A DNA stretch of 19,191 bases from contig CAZVYG010000093.1 of the NCBI GenBank assembly GCA_964631605.1, forward strand, positions 1-19,191, given 5' to 3'. This document shows, piece by piece, positions 1-9,333 of the stretch. This DNA is from JARKQH01 sp964631605 (lineage in GTDB: Bacteria; Verrucomicrobiota; Verrucomicrobiia; Limisphaerales; UBA8199). Below the pieces are notes generated by a model that ran no database searches, had not been told where the DNA came from, and saw only the letters and a list, made by a program, of their open reading frames with translations. A program made the position numbers and the translations under genes. The stretch's first letter is position 1. Every line of letters starts with the position of its first letter.

Positions 1-116
1 CCGGTCCACATCTCCGCGCCGAGAGCCGCCCACGCTACTCGCTAATGATTGGGGACTCGGTGCGCCGGTCAAAACTTTTGTTCGCGCCCAAGCCAACCGC
101 CGATTAGGATAACTGC

Positions 117-1142
117 ATGTCGCAAATGACGGAGTCCATGCCAACTGCCGCGCCGGAGCGGGCCCCCGCCGACCCGAAAGCGCCGGGGGAAACGCCCGCT
201 GAGCAGCACCAGCGGGCGCGGGAGGTGTATCACAAGATTTCGGCCAACATCGCCCGGGTGATGCAGGGGCAGGCGGCTGCGACGCGCAAACTGCTGGCCG
301 CCCTGGCCAGCGGCGGGCATGTCCTGCTCGAGGACTATCCCGGCACCGGCAAGACGACGCTGGCCAAGGCGCTGGCGCGTTCGATTGATGCCCGGTTTAA
401 GCGCATTCAGTTTACGCCGGACTTGCTGCCGTCGGACATCCTCGGCGTCTCGGTGTTCAGCCAGCGCGACCAGTTGTTCCATTTCCATGAGGGCCCGGTG
501 TTTACCAACATCCTGCTGGCGGACGAAATCAACCGCGCCTCGCCCCGAACGCAATCGGCGCTGCTGGAAGCCATGGGGGAGGGCCAGGTCAGCGTGGATG
601 GTCAGCAGCGCGAGCTGGCGGACTTGTTTTTCGTCATTGCCACGGAGAACCCGGTCGAGTTTCGCGGGACCTATCCCCTGCCGGAAGCGCAGATGGACCG
701 ATTCGCCCTGCAGTTTTCCCTGGGATACGTCCAGTCGGCGGAGGAAGTCGCCATTTTGACAGCGCAGGAGCACAACCACCCCCTGACGCATCTTCAACCC
801 GTGGTGTCACTGACCGAAGTGGTGGCGCTCAAGCGAGCCGCCGGCGACATCCGGATGAGCGAGGAATTAAAACGCTACACGGTGGACTTGGTGAGCGCCA
901 CGCGGACCGCCCCCGGCGTGCAATTGGGCGCCAGCCCGCGCGCGTCGCTGGCGCTGATGAAAGCGGCCCAGGCGCTGGCCTTGTTCGATGGGCTTGAATT
1001 CGTCACGCCCGACCAGATTCAGGAACTGGCCGTCGCGGTGATTGCGCACCGCCTGGTCATGGAACCCCAAGCGCGGTTCTCCGGCCAGACTGCGCGGGCG
1101 GTGGTCGAGGAGGCGCTCCGCAAAGTGAAAGTGCCCGTTTAA
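117..1142 (+). CDS. MoxR-family AAA+ ATPase
   Basis: This is a cytoplasmic AAA+ ATPase of the MoxR family, 341 residues. MoxR proteins act as chaperone-like ATPases that help mature or activate partner proteins, usually encoded beside DUF58 or VWA genes. The Walker A loop (PGTGKTT, Lys79) follows a GHVLLEDY strand. The Walker B strand ends in the acidic pair Asp136-Glu137 in LLADEINRASPRTQSALLEA, a MoxR hallmark. The sensor-1 segment IATENP and a sensor-2-like GASPRASLAL arginine follow. The first 35 or so residues are Pro/Ala/Glu-rich and probably disordered. The ATG at 117 has a weak AGGA eight bases upstream; ATGs at 126 and 138 are alternatives. The next gene starts 77 bases downstream with no terminator between them, so cotranscription with the DUF58 and transglutaminase genes is likely. 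Family assignment is secure; the actual client protein is unknown. Confidence 0.95.
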   Translation: MSQMTESMPTAAPERAPADPKAPGETPAEQHQRAREVYHKISANIARVMQGQAAATRKLLAALASGGHVLLEDYPGTGKTTLAKALARSIDARFKRIQFTPDLLPSDILGVSVFSQRDQLFHFHEGPVFTNILLADEINRASPRTQSALLEAMGEGQVSVDGQQRELADLFFVIATENPVEFRGTYPLPEAQMDRFALQFSLGYVQSAEEVAILTAQEHNHPLTHLQPVVSLTEVVALKRAAGDIRMSEELKRYTVDLVSATRTAPGVQLGASPRASLALMKAAQALALFDGLEFVTPDQIQELAVAVIAHRLVMEPQARFSGQTARAVVEEALRKVKVPV

Positions 1143-1197
1143 CGCTTTCCCGCGCCCGGAGAGTCATGATTTCAGGTCCACGAAGTTGCAGGCGGTG

Positions 1198-1206
1198 AAG
1201 GAGGGG
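1198..1206 (+). promoter_or_regulatory. Ribosome binding site of the DUF58 gene
   Basis: AAGGAGGGG is a strong Shine-Dalgarno-like run, ending 13 bases before the ATG at 1220. The spacing is somewhat long, but it supports 1220 as the start over the overlapping reading frame that begins upstream at 1186. Confidence 0.5.
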
Positions 1207-1219
1207 ATAACGCGGTCCC

Positions 1220-2557
1220 ATGTTTCGGTTCCTGTATCGGCTTTACTTCTGGCTTTACGCGGTGAGGCGCTGGTACCTCCGCCGATTTACCCCGCTGGGT
1301 TTGGGGGTGCTGGGCCTCACGTTCATTACGGCCATGATGGGGCCGGACACGGAGAACAATGTCGCCTACCAGGCTTTTGCGCTATCGGGCTGTCTCCTGG
1401 TCCTGGCCGTCCTCTGGAGCCCGTTCTTCCGCGGGCGCTTCTCCGCCACCCGGCTGCTGCCAAGATTCGGAACCGTCGGGCACCCCTTGCGCTACCACGT
1501 CCGGCTCCGCAACCTCGGACGCCGGCCCCAACGCGGCCTGACTTTGCTCGAGACCTGGGCTGAGCCCCGGCCATCCTACCGGGACTGGCTGGCGGCCCAA
1601 CGCGCGGAAATGCGCCGAGTCCGAAGTTTTCGGGTGGCGCAGCGCCGCCGCAGCGATCCCTTCAAGATCGCCGCCGCTGAGGAGACTGCTCCGGTCAGCC
1701 TCGAACCAGGTGAGGAAGCCGACGTGCCGGTTGAGATGACACCGGCCCGGCGTGGACTGCTCCGCCTCGAAGAGGTGACCGTTGCCCGAACCGATCCGCT
1801 GGGGTTGTTCCGCGCCTTTGTTCGCGTCCCCGCGCCGCAGACCGCCCTTATCCTACCTCGCCGCTACGCGCTGCCGCCGATTGCCCTGCCCGGCACCCGC
1901 AAATACCAACAGGGGGGCGTGGCCCTGGCCTCGAACGTCGGTTTAAGCGATGAATTTGTCGCTTTGCGGGACTATCGCCGTGGCGACCCCCTGCGTCACA
2001 TCCACTGGCGAAGCTGGGCGAAAGCGGGCAAGCCCGTGGTGCGCGAATTCGAGGACGAGTTTTTCGTCCGGCACGCCCTGGTTCTGGATACCTTTATTGA
2101 GGATCCCCTGAGCCAGGCGTTTGAGGAGGCGGTGTCCGTCGCGGCTTCCTTTGCCTGCACGCTGCAAACGCAGGAATCGCTGTTGGATTTGCTTTTCGTC
2201 GGCACCCAGTCGTTTTGTTTCACGGCCGGCCGCGGCGTGGCGCACAGTGATCAGATGCTGGAAATCCTTGCGGCGGTGTCCCCGTGCCGGGGCCGACGGT
2301 TTGAGGCGCTCGAGCATCTGGTCTTGAACCATGTCAGCCAGGTGAGCGGCTGCGTGTGCGTGCTGCTGGCATGGGACGAAGACCGCCGGCGGTTTATCGA
2401 AAAGCTCAGGTTGCTCGGGCTGCCGCTGCTGGTCATCGTTATCACCGAAGCGAGGATCGAAAAACCAGTGGATCCAGGCCCCATGCGCGAGGACCCGGCC
2501 CGTTTTCACGTGCTCGCGGTGGGCCAAGTTGAACCCGGCCTGGCTCGACTTGGATGA
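1220..2557 (+). CDS. DUF58 domain-containing protein
   Basis: A 445-residue DUF58 protein. Two hydrophobic segments near the N-terminus (roughly residues 16-40 and 49-70) should anchor it in the inner membrane. The middle part is a beta-rich region, and the C-terminal part carries the diagnostic DUF58 block: SDEFVALRDYRRGDPLRHIHW, then SWAKAGKPVVREFED, around residues 243-280. The region after it resembles a VWA-like fold, typical of the family. DUF58 proteins are nearly always encoded next to MoxR ATPases and are thought to be their partners; the biochemical role is not established. The upstream neighbour is MoxR and the downstream neighbour is a TgpA-like transglutaminase, the classic trio. 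The stop at 2555-2557 lies inside or just before the next gene, depending on which start that gene uses. Confidence 0.93.
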   Translation: MFRFLYRLYFWLYAVRRWYLRRFTPLGLGVLGLTFITAMMGPDTENNVAYQAFALSGCLLVLAVLWSPFFRGRFSATRLLPRFGTVGHPLRYHVRLRNLGRRPQRGLTLLETWAEPRPSYRDWLAAQRAEMRRVRSFRVAQRRRSDPFKIAAAEETAPVSLEPGEEADVPVEMTPARRGLLRLEEVTVARTDPLGLFRAFVRVPAPQTALILPRRYALPPIALPGTRKYQQGGVALASNVGLSDEFVALRDYRRGDPLRHIHWRSWAKAGKPVVREFEDEFFVRHALVLDTFIEDPLSQAFEEAVSVAASFACTLQTQESLLDLLFVGTQSFCFTAGRGVAHSDQMLEILAAVSPCRGRRFEALEHLVLNHVSQVSGCVCVLLAWDEDRRRFIEKLRLLGLPLLVIVITEARIEKPVDPGPMREDPARFHVLAVGQVEPGLARLG

Positions 2558-4700
2558 GGGCCGCGGGTATGATGGTCATTGGCTTGGCCAGATGAAAGCT
2601 CCTCCGCTATTGTTGGGCGCCACCCTCCTGTTTTGGGGGTGGCAGGCCGGTTACCCGATCGCCGGCGCGATCCTGGGACTGATCCTGGAAGCCCCGCGTC
2701 TGATCAAAACCCGATGGGAGTTCGCCAACGAGGACTTCCAGCGCATCTGGACCTTTTGCACCCTGCTCCTGCTGGCCTCCCTGGTCTATGCCTTCACCGC
2801 CAACGAAGGCCCGGCCGATTTCCGCGAATTCTTCCAGAACCCCAACTTTGCCACCCAACGGGATGCCGGCACCGCCAGTGCCCGCACCGCGGCCTCGGTG
2901 ATTCGGTGGCTGCCGATGGTGTTCTTTCCCTTCGTTGCCGCCCAACTCTACAGCTCGCGCGGCGCAATTCCCCTGGAAACCATCTCGCTCATCCTGCGCG
3001 TGCGCTGGCGCAAGGCGCGCCAACTGGGACAAAAGGTTCCACCTTCGAGGAACTTTGATGTTTCTTACATTTATTTCGCGCTGTGCCTGGTTGCCGCGAG
3101 CATTCAGACCTCGGAAAACAACCCGTTTTTCTGGGGCTTGTGCGTGCTGGTTCCCTGGGCAATGTGGCCGCACCGGTCGCGGCGATACAAGCTGGCGCTT
3201 TGGCTCGGGATGGTTGCCCTGGCCATTGGCCTGGGGTACCTGGCTCAGCGTGGGGTGGGCGAATTGACCCGCTACCTCGAGGGAATCAATTCGCAGCTTT
3301 TCGCTTATTTGGGGCGCCGCCGGTTCGATTTTGCCCAGGCGCGGACCCAAATTGGCCGCATCGGCAAGCTCAAGAATTCGGCCAGGATTCTGCTGCGATT
3401 GGAGGTGCCCCAGTATCATCCCGCGCCCGCTTTGCTCCGCGAAGCGTGCTACCGGAGCTACAAGGAGACCTATTGGATTGCGGACACCCCCCGCGCCAGT
3501 TTTGAAACGATCCCCAGCGACACCAATCAAACGACCTGGCAACTGGTGCCGGGCAAACCGGCCGCCAGCACGGTCACCATCGCCTGCTCGCTCCCTGGCG
3601 GTCAGGGCCTGCTCCCCCTGCCCACCGGCACCGCGCGGCTGGAGAATCTGCCCGCCTACGGGCTGCAAAAGAGCGAGCTCGGCGCCATTCTCGCCCAAGG
3701 ACCGGGCCTGGTCATTTTCGATGCGTGTCACGCGCCCGGCCTGACTTATGATTCCCCCGCCAACACCAACCAGGACCTCGCGGTGCCCGCGCGTGAAGCG
3801 CCGGCGCTGCAGCAGGTCCTGTTTGAATTGGGCTTGACCAACGGGAATTGGCAGGCCGCCAGGGAGGGGCTCCGCGCCTTCTTTCTCGACCATTTCAGCT
3901 ACAGCACCTGGCAGGGCCCGCCCCCTTTATCCGCGACCAACACGACCCCGCTGGCGGATTTTCTCCTGCGCAGCCGCAGCGGACACTGCGAGTACTTCGC
4001 CACCGCCACCGTCCTGCTGTTGCGCCAGTTGCACATCCCCGCGCGTTACGCGGTGGGGTACGCCGTCCATGAATCCCCCTCCCCCGGCAAATACCTGGTG
4101 CGACAGCGGGACGCGCACGCCTGGTGCCTGGTGTGGAACGCAAACCGCGGCATCTGGGAGGATTTTGACACCACCCCCGCCAGTTGGATCGAAGCCGAAA
4201 AACAACGGGCTTCCGCTTTCCAGTTCTTATCGGACGTTTGGTCCCGCATCGGCTTCGAAATTGCCAAGATTCGCTGGGGCCAAACCCGCCTGCGACAATA
4301 TCTCCTTTGGTCGCTGATTCCGATCCTGGTGGTGCTGCTTTATCAGATCGTGTTTCGCCGCCGACGACGCCAGGGCCAGTCCGCCGCCGGCGCACAGGAC
4401 CTGCATGACTGGCCCGGACGCGACTCGGATTTTTACCGGCTCGCGCACCTGCTCGAAAAACGCGGCCTGAGCCGGCAGCCGGGAGAGGCGCTGGCCAGAT
4501 GGCTGCGGCGCGTGCTGGACCGCCCCGAAGTGGCCGAACTGAGGCATCCGCTGGAACGTCTGCTCCAACTCCATTACCGTTACCGCTTTGATCCCGCGGG
4601 CCTCACCCCTGCGGAGCGGGCGATGCTGCGCGAGGAAGTCAACCGGTGCGTCGCCTCGCTTTCGCGCGCGAAGCCGCAGCTTCGTCCACGCTCCGCCTGA
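2529..4700 (+). CDS. TgpA-like membrane transglutaminase
   Basis: A large inner-membrane protein (723 residues from the TTG at 2529) with the TgpA layout: an N-terminal block of about six hydrophobic segments (DUF3488-like, to about residue 250), a periplasmic transglutaminase core, another membrane segment (around residue 600) and a C-terminal cytoplasmic helical domain resembling DUF4129. The transglutaminase triad can be read directly: Cys487 in SGHCEYFA, His530 in DAHAWCLVW and Asp547 in WEDFDTTP. An active papain-like fold is therefore expected. The start is uncertain. TTG at 2529 overlaps the DUF58 gene by 29 bases, while the in-frame ATG at 2592 (MKAPPLLLG) avoids the overlap and begins right before the first membrane segment; neither has a clear Shine-Dalgarno. 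I slightly favour 2592 biologically but give the longer frame. Its target proteins are unknown. Confidence 0.92.
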   Translation: MNPAWLDLDEGRGYDGHWLGQMKAPPLLLGATLLFWGWQAGYPIAGAILGLILEAPRLIKTRWEFANEDFQRIWTFCTLLLLASLVYAFTANEGPADFREFFQNPNFATQRDAGTASARTAASVIRWLPMVFFPFVAAQLYSSRGAIPLETISLILRVRWRKARQLGQKVPPSRNFDVSYIYFALCLVAASIQTSENNPFFWGLCVLVPWAMWPHRSRRYKLALWLGMVALAIGLGYLAQRGVGELTRYLEGINSQLFAYLGRRRFDFAQARTQIGRIGKLKNSARILLRLEVPQYHPAPALLREACYRSYKETYWIADTPRASFETIPSDTNQTTWQLVPGKPAASTVTIACSLPGGQGLLPLPTGTARLENLPAYGLQKSELGAILAQGPGLVIFDACHAPGLTYDSPANTNQDLAVPAREAPALQQVLFELGLTNGNWQAAREGLRAFFLDHFSYSTWQGPPPLSATNTTPLADFLLRSRSGHCEYFATATVLLLRQLHIPARYAVGYAVHESPSPGKYLVRQRDAHAWCLVWNANRGIWEDFDTTPASWIEAEKQRASAFQFLSDVWSRIGFEIAKIRWGQTRLRQYLLWSLIPILVVLLYQIVFRRRRRQGQSAAGAQDLHDWPGRDSDFYRLAHLLEKRGLSRQPGEALARWLRRVLDRPEVAELRHPLERLLQLHYRYRFDPAGLTPAERAMLREEVNRCVASLSRAKPQLRPRSA

Positions 4701-4819
4701 GGTACTCCTGATCATTTGTTGAGACAAAGGGTCTTGGACTCGGCGTTGGGAAACGCCCGTGAACATCGCATGGGGGCGGCGATTTTTCAGCAATCTGTTG
4801 GTTTCATTCCATAAACCCG

Positions 4820-4848
4820 TTGACAAAATAATTACTCTCGCCTTTAAT
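4820..4848 (+). promoter_or_regulatory. Sigma70-type promoter for the beta-strand repeat protein gene
   Basis: TTGACA at 4820-4825 is an exact consensus -35. It is followed after exactly 17 bases by TTTAAT at 4843-4848, matching the -10 consensus in five of six positions. The segment is AT-rich in an otherwise GC-rich window. It would start transcription near 4855, leaving a leader of about 23 bases before the ATG at 4878. Confidence 0.7.
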
Positions 4849-4877
4849 ACCATCGCAATAAAGTCACAGTCAAAGTT

Positions 4878-7800
4878 ATGAAATCCAATAGCCCCGCTCG
4901 AAAGTCTTTCCTACAAAGTGCAATTCTGACCCTGTTGCTGGCGGTGTCCAGCGTCTCAGCCGACGTTATAACCCAAACGGTGAGCCAGGCCACGGCCAAC
5001 GCCGCGGGCTGGGCCGCTGCGGTCTGGGGCCCCACCCCGTCGGTCGCCACTCCCGGCAACGACTACCTGGTACCCTCCGGAATGACGTTGCGCACCCCCA
5101 ACAACTCCACCCCCGCCGCCTTTGCCGGCGACCATCTTATCATCAGTGGCGGCATCCTGGCCATCAAACACAGCAGCAACGCTGCCAACGCCAATATCAT
5201 CTTCAACTCCGGAACCCTCGGCCATTATGGGGGATCCGGCTCGACCGGCGTACCCCCCTCACCCTTCTCGGGAACTCTCGAAATCAACGGGACTTTGAAC
5301 TACAACGCCACCGCCACTGGCAATCCGCAACCCCGCCATCTCTCGCTCTTGTCAACCCTGAGCGGCGCCGGCAATTTCATTATCGGCGGTTGTTATACCA
5401 GCTCGGTGTACCTGGCCTGCAGCGGCGCGGCCTACACCGGCGATTGGACCAACAACGGCGGGCGGTTGGAAATCATCGGCGGCACTGTGCCGCTCGGGTC
5501 GGGTATCGTGCACCTGAGCTACCCGACCAACACGCTGACGATCAATGTGGGAACCGACATGGTGTTTACCAACCGGGTGACCGGCGACGGCACGCTGGTG
5601 AAGCTCAACACCAATACGCTGACGTTTGCCGGTGGCAATCTGGAGATGGGCGGGCTGAATGTGAACGACGGCCTGGTCATTCTCACCGGCCCCGGCGCCC
5701 GGCTCACGACCAGCATCAATAACACCGGCATCCTGCGGATGGCGAGCTCCGCGGCAATCCCTTTTGGTTCCACCCTGAGCATTAATCCCAACAATCCGCA
5801 GACCGGCCGGCTTGAGCTTTCGAATAACGTGACCGTGTACACCGGCAACCAGATTCCCGTTGCGATGCGTGGGAATGCCACGTATCCGAACAGCACGGTG
5901 GCCATCCGCAATCTCAGCGGCAACAACGTCATTCAGGACCAGATCGGCATCCAGGCGGGAGGCAGCCTGCTGGCCATTCAGGTGGATGCGGGCACCACCC
6001 TCGACCTCGCGGGCGGGGTGACCTCGCTTGCCACCGGGGGACGCAACTTTACCCTCCAGGGCGAAGGCGATGGCACCGTTTCCGGGGTGATTGACAACGG
6101 CAGCGCCAGCAGTGTGGCCTTGAACAAGGGTGGACCGGGCACGTGGACGCTTTCGGCCTACAACTTTTACACCGGGGCAACCCACATCACCAACGGCGTC
6201 CTGAAGCTGGGTCCCTTCGGTTCGATCGCCAGTTCGCCCGCCATCGGCCTCGAGGCCAACGGCAAACTGGATGTCTCGCAAGTGTCCGGCGGATTTCTTC
6301 TGGGAGGCAGCCAGGTGCTGCGCGGTGTGGGACAGGTGCTGGGGGACGTAACAACTTCTCCGGGCAGCCTCATTGAGGTTGGCTTTGTCAACAATTACGG
6401 CCAGTTGTCTTTGGCCAATAACGTGATCTTCTCGGGTGGCGAAACCAACCGGTTCGAGATCGGCGAGACCAATGACACGTTGAACGTGGGCGGGACGATC
6501 ACTTTGAACGGAATTACCACGATCCAGATTGCCGCGCCGGAAGGCTTTATCGCCAATGGCACCTACCGCCTGATCAATTACAGCGGGACACTGCAGGGCG
6601 CCGGTTCGTTTGCGTTGGTCACGCCGGGCAGCCGGCAGAACTTCGCGCTCGACACCACCACGCCGGGTCAAGTCAACCTGGTCGTTTCCGGCGCTGCGGG
6701 CAATATCACGTGGTCGGGGGATGGTATCGGCAACGTCTGGGATTTGGCGACGACAGCGAATTGGAACGGAGGAACCGATTTCTTCTATAATGGCGACCTG
6801 GTGACCTTTAATGATTCGGGGTCTGCGGATCCGGAAATCAACGTGGCGCAGCCGGTGCTGGTCGCCTCGATGGTCGTGGACAACACCGCCAAGGCCTACG
6901 TCTTTACCAACTTCGGCATTTCCACCTTCGGCACGCTGACCAAGCGCGGTACCAACGTCTTGGCCCTGGCCAACGACGGCAACAATTTCCGCGGGCTGAT
7001 CTCCATCGAGGAGGGCACCCTGGCGATTGGCAACGGCGGCAACAGCGGCAACCTGGGCACCGGCAACATTACCAACAACGGACAGTTGGTTCTCAACCGT
7101 TACGTCGGCGGCGCGGCCCTGTCCGGCAGCATTTCCGGCTCGGGCAGCATCTACGTCAAAGCCGGCGAAAGCAACGCCAACCTCACCCTGAGCGGCACCA
7201 ATACCTACACGGGTCTGACCACCGTCGAGACCAACGCCGCAATCACCATCCAAAACAACAGCGCTCTGGGCTCCCCTGCCACCGGAACCAAAGTCCTGGC
7301 CGGCGGCCGCGCGGGCTTCACCTCGTTTGGCCCCTGGACGGTGGCGGAACCGCTGGAAATCAATGGGGACGGGCTGAATGGCTTCCCTGGCGCCCTTTAC
7401 CTGAACACCGTAAGCAACCTGGCCACCTGGACCGGCCCCATCACCGTCGGCAGCGCGTCACGCATCCGGGTCGTCAACAACTATGCCCAACTTGTTCTGG
7501 CCAACACGGTCATCGGCAACCAAACCCCGCTCCAGCTCACCTCGGACGGCACGGGCACGCTGATGACCTTCCAGGATACCCTTTCGATTGGAGATGAAGC
7601 CGTGCTCACCAAGGATGGCAGTGGCACGGTGGTTCTGGCTGGCAGCAGCAACCTGTGCGGCAGCACGGTGATCAATGCCGGCACGCTTGCGATTGCAACC
7701 ACTACGCCCCCTCGCATCGGTGATGTGACCGTCAATTCAGGCATCCTCCAGATTGGCGACGGCGGGCCCAACGCCTCCTTCCCGCCCGGACTGATCAACC

Positions 7801-9155
7801 TGGCCGGCACCGGCTCCAGTCTGCGCTTCAATTCCAGCACCGACCTGACACTGAACAAGGAAATCACCGGCCAGGGTTCGATGAGCAAGTTTGCGTCCAA
7901 CACCGTCGTGATTCTCAGCAGCAACAGTTTCTATGGCAACGTGACGACCGGGTCCGGTTCGCCTTCGCCCAATGGCCGCGGCGCCGGCATCCTCGAGCTC
8001 CGCAACAGCTACGGCCTGGGCGATGGCATGGTCGGCAAGACGGTCGAACTGATTCGCGCCGAGCTGCAACTGGTCGGTGGCTTGACCATTCCGGCGCCGA
8101 TCAGCTTCAACATCAGCGGTGGCAGCTTCATCACTTCCGAAGGGGCGGGCCTGATCCCCATCCGCAGCGTGAGCGGCAACAATGTCATCGAAGGCGGAAT
8201 CAACCTCATTTCGGGCGCCGGCAGCGGCGAGGTCGCCGTGGATGCCGGCAGCACGCTGACGATTCAAGGCAGCATCACAGCCAATACGACCGGCCGGACG
8301 TTGTTCCTGGGCGGCGCGGGGAACGGCATCATCAACGGCTCCATCTACGACAACGGGGCCAACATTCCGGCGGTGACCAAGCAAGGCTCCGGCACATGGA
8401 CGCTTAACGGGTTCAACTTCTACACCGGCGGCACCACCATTCAGGGCGGCACCCTGGCCCTGGGCGCGAGCAGCAGCATCAGCACCTCCACCAATATCAC
8501 CTTGCTGAGCAATGCGGTCCTCAATGTCAGCGCCCTGGTCAGCGGCTTCACTGTTGACTACGCCCAAACGCTTCGCGGTGACGGCACCGTGCAAGGGAAT
8601 GTCACCGTCAATGGCTTTATCCGCCCGGGAACGTCGGTGGGAGCGTTGGCCATTACCGGGTCGCTTAACCTGGCGGGGGAAACGGTCATGGAATTGAACC
8701 GGACCAACGCCGTAAACGCCGACTTGATCTCCGCGGCCTCCATCGTGCTGGGCGGCAACCTGACAGTGGTCAACATCGGACCGGCCTTGCAGGCGGGCGA
8801 TACTTTCAACCTGTTCGATGGCGCCCTGAGCGGTGCGTTTGTCAACACCGTCCTGCCCGACTTGGGCTCCACCACGCTGTTCTGGGACACGTCCCTGCTC
8901 CAGAGCCAGGGCATCCTCAAAGTCGGCACCACGCAGGCGCCTCCACCCACGATCCTGCCGCCCACCCTTGTGGGCGGCAACCTGGTGATCCAGGTCAACT
9001 CGCTGGCGGGATTTAACTACATCCTCGAGGCGACCCCGGCGGTGGCGCCCACAAGCTGGGCGCCCGTCGAGACCAAAGCCGGTGGCGGTATTCTGACCTT
9101 CACCATTCCGATCGGCTCGGCCCCGCAGCGGTTCTTCCGCATCAGCGTTCAATAA
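4878..9155 (+). CDS. Secreted autotransporter-associated beta-strand repeat protein
   Basis: A 1425-residue exported protein, almost certainly a right-handed beta-helix or stacked-strand surface or extracellular protein. Residues 1-28 are a signal peptide with a likely cut after SVSA. The body is rich in Gly, Asn, Thr and Ser and carries repeated motifs of the autotransporter-associated beta-strand (PATR) type, such as GTWTLSAYNFYTGATHITNG (about 420-440), a KRGTNVLAL unit (about 688), a DGSGTVVLAG unit (about 912) and GTWTLNGFNFYTGGTTIQGG (about 1171-1190). A W-rich connector (SGDGIGNVWDLATTANWNGG) sits near residue 612. There is no autotransporter beta-barrel. The protein ends in a short module (about 1363-1425, finishing APQRFFRISVQ) like that found at the ends of many verrucomicrobial secreted proteins. 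It has its own promoter and terminator-like hairpin, so it is probably monocistronic. Adhesion, surface structure or polysaccharide binding are all possible; ligand unknown. Confidence 0.9.
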   Translation: MKSNSPARKSFLQSAILTLLLAVSSVSADVITQTVSQATANAAGWAAAVWGPTPSVATPGNDYLVPSGMTLRTPNNSTPAAFAGDHLIISGGILAIKHSSNAANANIIFNSGTLGHYGGSGSTGVPPSPFSGTLEINGTLNYNATATGNPQPRHLSLLSTLSGAGNFIIGGCYTSSVYLACSGAAYTGDWTNNGGRLEIIGGTVPLGSGIVHLSYPTNTLTINVGTDMVFTNRVTGDGTLVKLNTNTLTFAGGNLEMGGLNVNDGLVILTGPGARLTTSINNTGILRMASSAAIPFGSTLSINPNNPQTGRLELSNNVTVYTGNQIPVAMRGNATYPNSTVAIRNLSGNNVIQDQIGIQAGGSLLAIQVDAGTTLDLAGGVTSLATGGRNFTLQGEGDGTVSGVIDNGSASSVALNKGGPGTWTLSAYNFYTGATHITNGVLKLGPFGSIASSPAIGLEANGKLDVSQVSGGFLLGGSQVLRGVGQVLGDVTTSPGSLIEVGFVNNYGQLSLANNVIFSGGETNRFEIGETNDTLNVGGTITLNGITTIQIAAPEGFIANGTYRLINYSGTLQGAGSFALVTPGSRQNFALDTTTPGQVNLVVSGAAGNITWSGDGIGNVWDLATTANWNGGTDFFYNGDLVTFNDSGSADPEINVAQPVLVASMVVDNTAKAYVFTNFGISTFGTLTKRGTNVLALANDGNNFRGLISIEEGTLAIGNGGNSGNLGTGNITNNGQLVLNRYVGGAALSGSISGSGSIYVKAGESNANLTLSGTNTYTGLTTVETNAAITIQNNSALGSPATGTKVLAGGRAGFTSFGPWTVAEPLEINGDGLNGFPGALYLNTVSNLATWTGPITVGSASRIRVVNNYAQLVLANTVIGNQTPLQLTSDGTGTLMTFQDTLSIGDEAVLTKDGSGTVVLAGSSNLCGSTVINAGTLAIATTTPPRIGDVTVNSGILQIGDGGPNASFPPGLINLAGTGSSLRFNSSTDLTLNKEITGQGSMSKFASNTVVILSSNSFYGNVTTGSGSPSPNGRGAGILELRNSYGLGDGMVGKTVELIRAELQLVGGLTIPAPISFNISGGSFITSEGAGLIPIRSVSGNNVIEGGINLISGAGSGEVAVDAGSTLTIQGSITANTTGRTLFLGGAGNGIINGSIYDNGANIPAVTKQGSGTWTLNGFNFYTGGTTIQGGTLALGASSSISTSTNITLLSNAVLNVSALVSGFTVDYAQTLRGDGTVQGNVTVNGFIRPGTSVGALAITGSLNLAGETVMELNRTNAVNADLISAASIVLGGNLTVVNIGPALQAGDTFNLFDGALSGAFVNTVLPDLGSTTLFWDTSLLQSQGILKVGTTQAPPPTILPPTLVGGNLVIQVNSLAGFNYILEATPAVAPTSWAPVETKAGGGILTFTIPIGSAPQRFFRISVQ
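5808..6380 (+). repeat. Internal duplicated module, copy A (protein level)
   Basis: This encodes residues about 311-501 of the beta-strand repeat protein. It aligns collinearly with copy B over nearly equal length (573 versus 575 bases). Shared landmarks in the same order are LSGNNVI, VDAGTTL, GTWTLSAYNFYTG and QVLRGVGQVLGDV. The similarity is clear in the protein but diverged in DNA. Confidence 0.65.
8061..8635 (+). repeat. Internal duplicated module, copy B (protein level)
   Basis: This encodes residues about 1062-1253 of the same protein. Landmarks matching copy A are VSGNNVI, VDAGSTL, GTWTLNGFNFYTG and QTLRGDGTVQGNV. The copies are about 2.25 kb apart, with other beta-strand units between them. 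Confidence 0.65.
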
Positions 9156-9204
9156 CACTGGCAGCGGGTGCTCCCCGGCCCCCAGCCGATTGAACAACTC
9201 AAAG

Positions 9205-9235
9205 GCAGGGCGCGCTGATCCACGGCGCGCCCTGC
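9205..9235 (+). terminator. Strong hairpin after the beta-strand repeat gene
   Basis: A perfect 11-bp inverted repeat (GCAGGGCGCGC, loop of 9, GCGCGCCCTGC) begins 49 bases after the stop codon at 9155. The following tail, GCTTCTTC, is only moderately T-rich, so it may be an imperfect intrinsic terminator or a 3'-end stabilising hairpin. Its position between two genes on the same strand fits termination of the upstream transcript. Confidence 0.65.
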
Positions 9236-9333
9236 GCTTCTTCAGCAAGGGCGCAAGAGCCAAAGTCGCTCATTCTCTTCTCAGGATTTTTACATGGTCC
9301 GGTCGCCGAGGCGTTGGTAGTTTAAAGGGGTTG

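Noticed and set aside
1..116. Possible end of an upstream gene
   Set aside because: All three plus-strand frames close by base 112 (stops at 43-45, 105-107 and 110-112). None gives a recognisable protein tail, so the segment is left unassigned.
4742..4757. A 6-bp hairpin (GGCGTT, loop GGGA, AACGCC) after the transglutaminase gene
   Set aside because: The stem is short and no T-run follows, so it does not qualify as an intrinsic terminator.
5352..7253. A 633-residue open frame on the minus strand, and a second 508-residue one at 7737-9263
   Set aside because: Both lie opposite the beta-strand repeat gene. They have no recognisable domain and are rich in Arg, Gly, Ala, Val, Asp and Gln as expected for antisense frames of GC-rich coding DNA.
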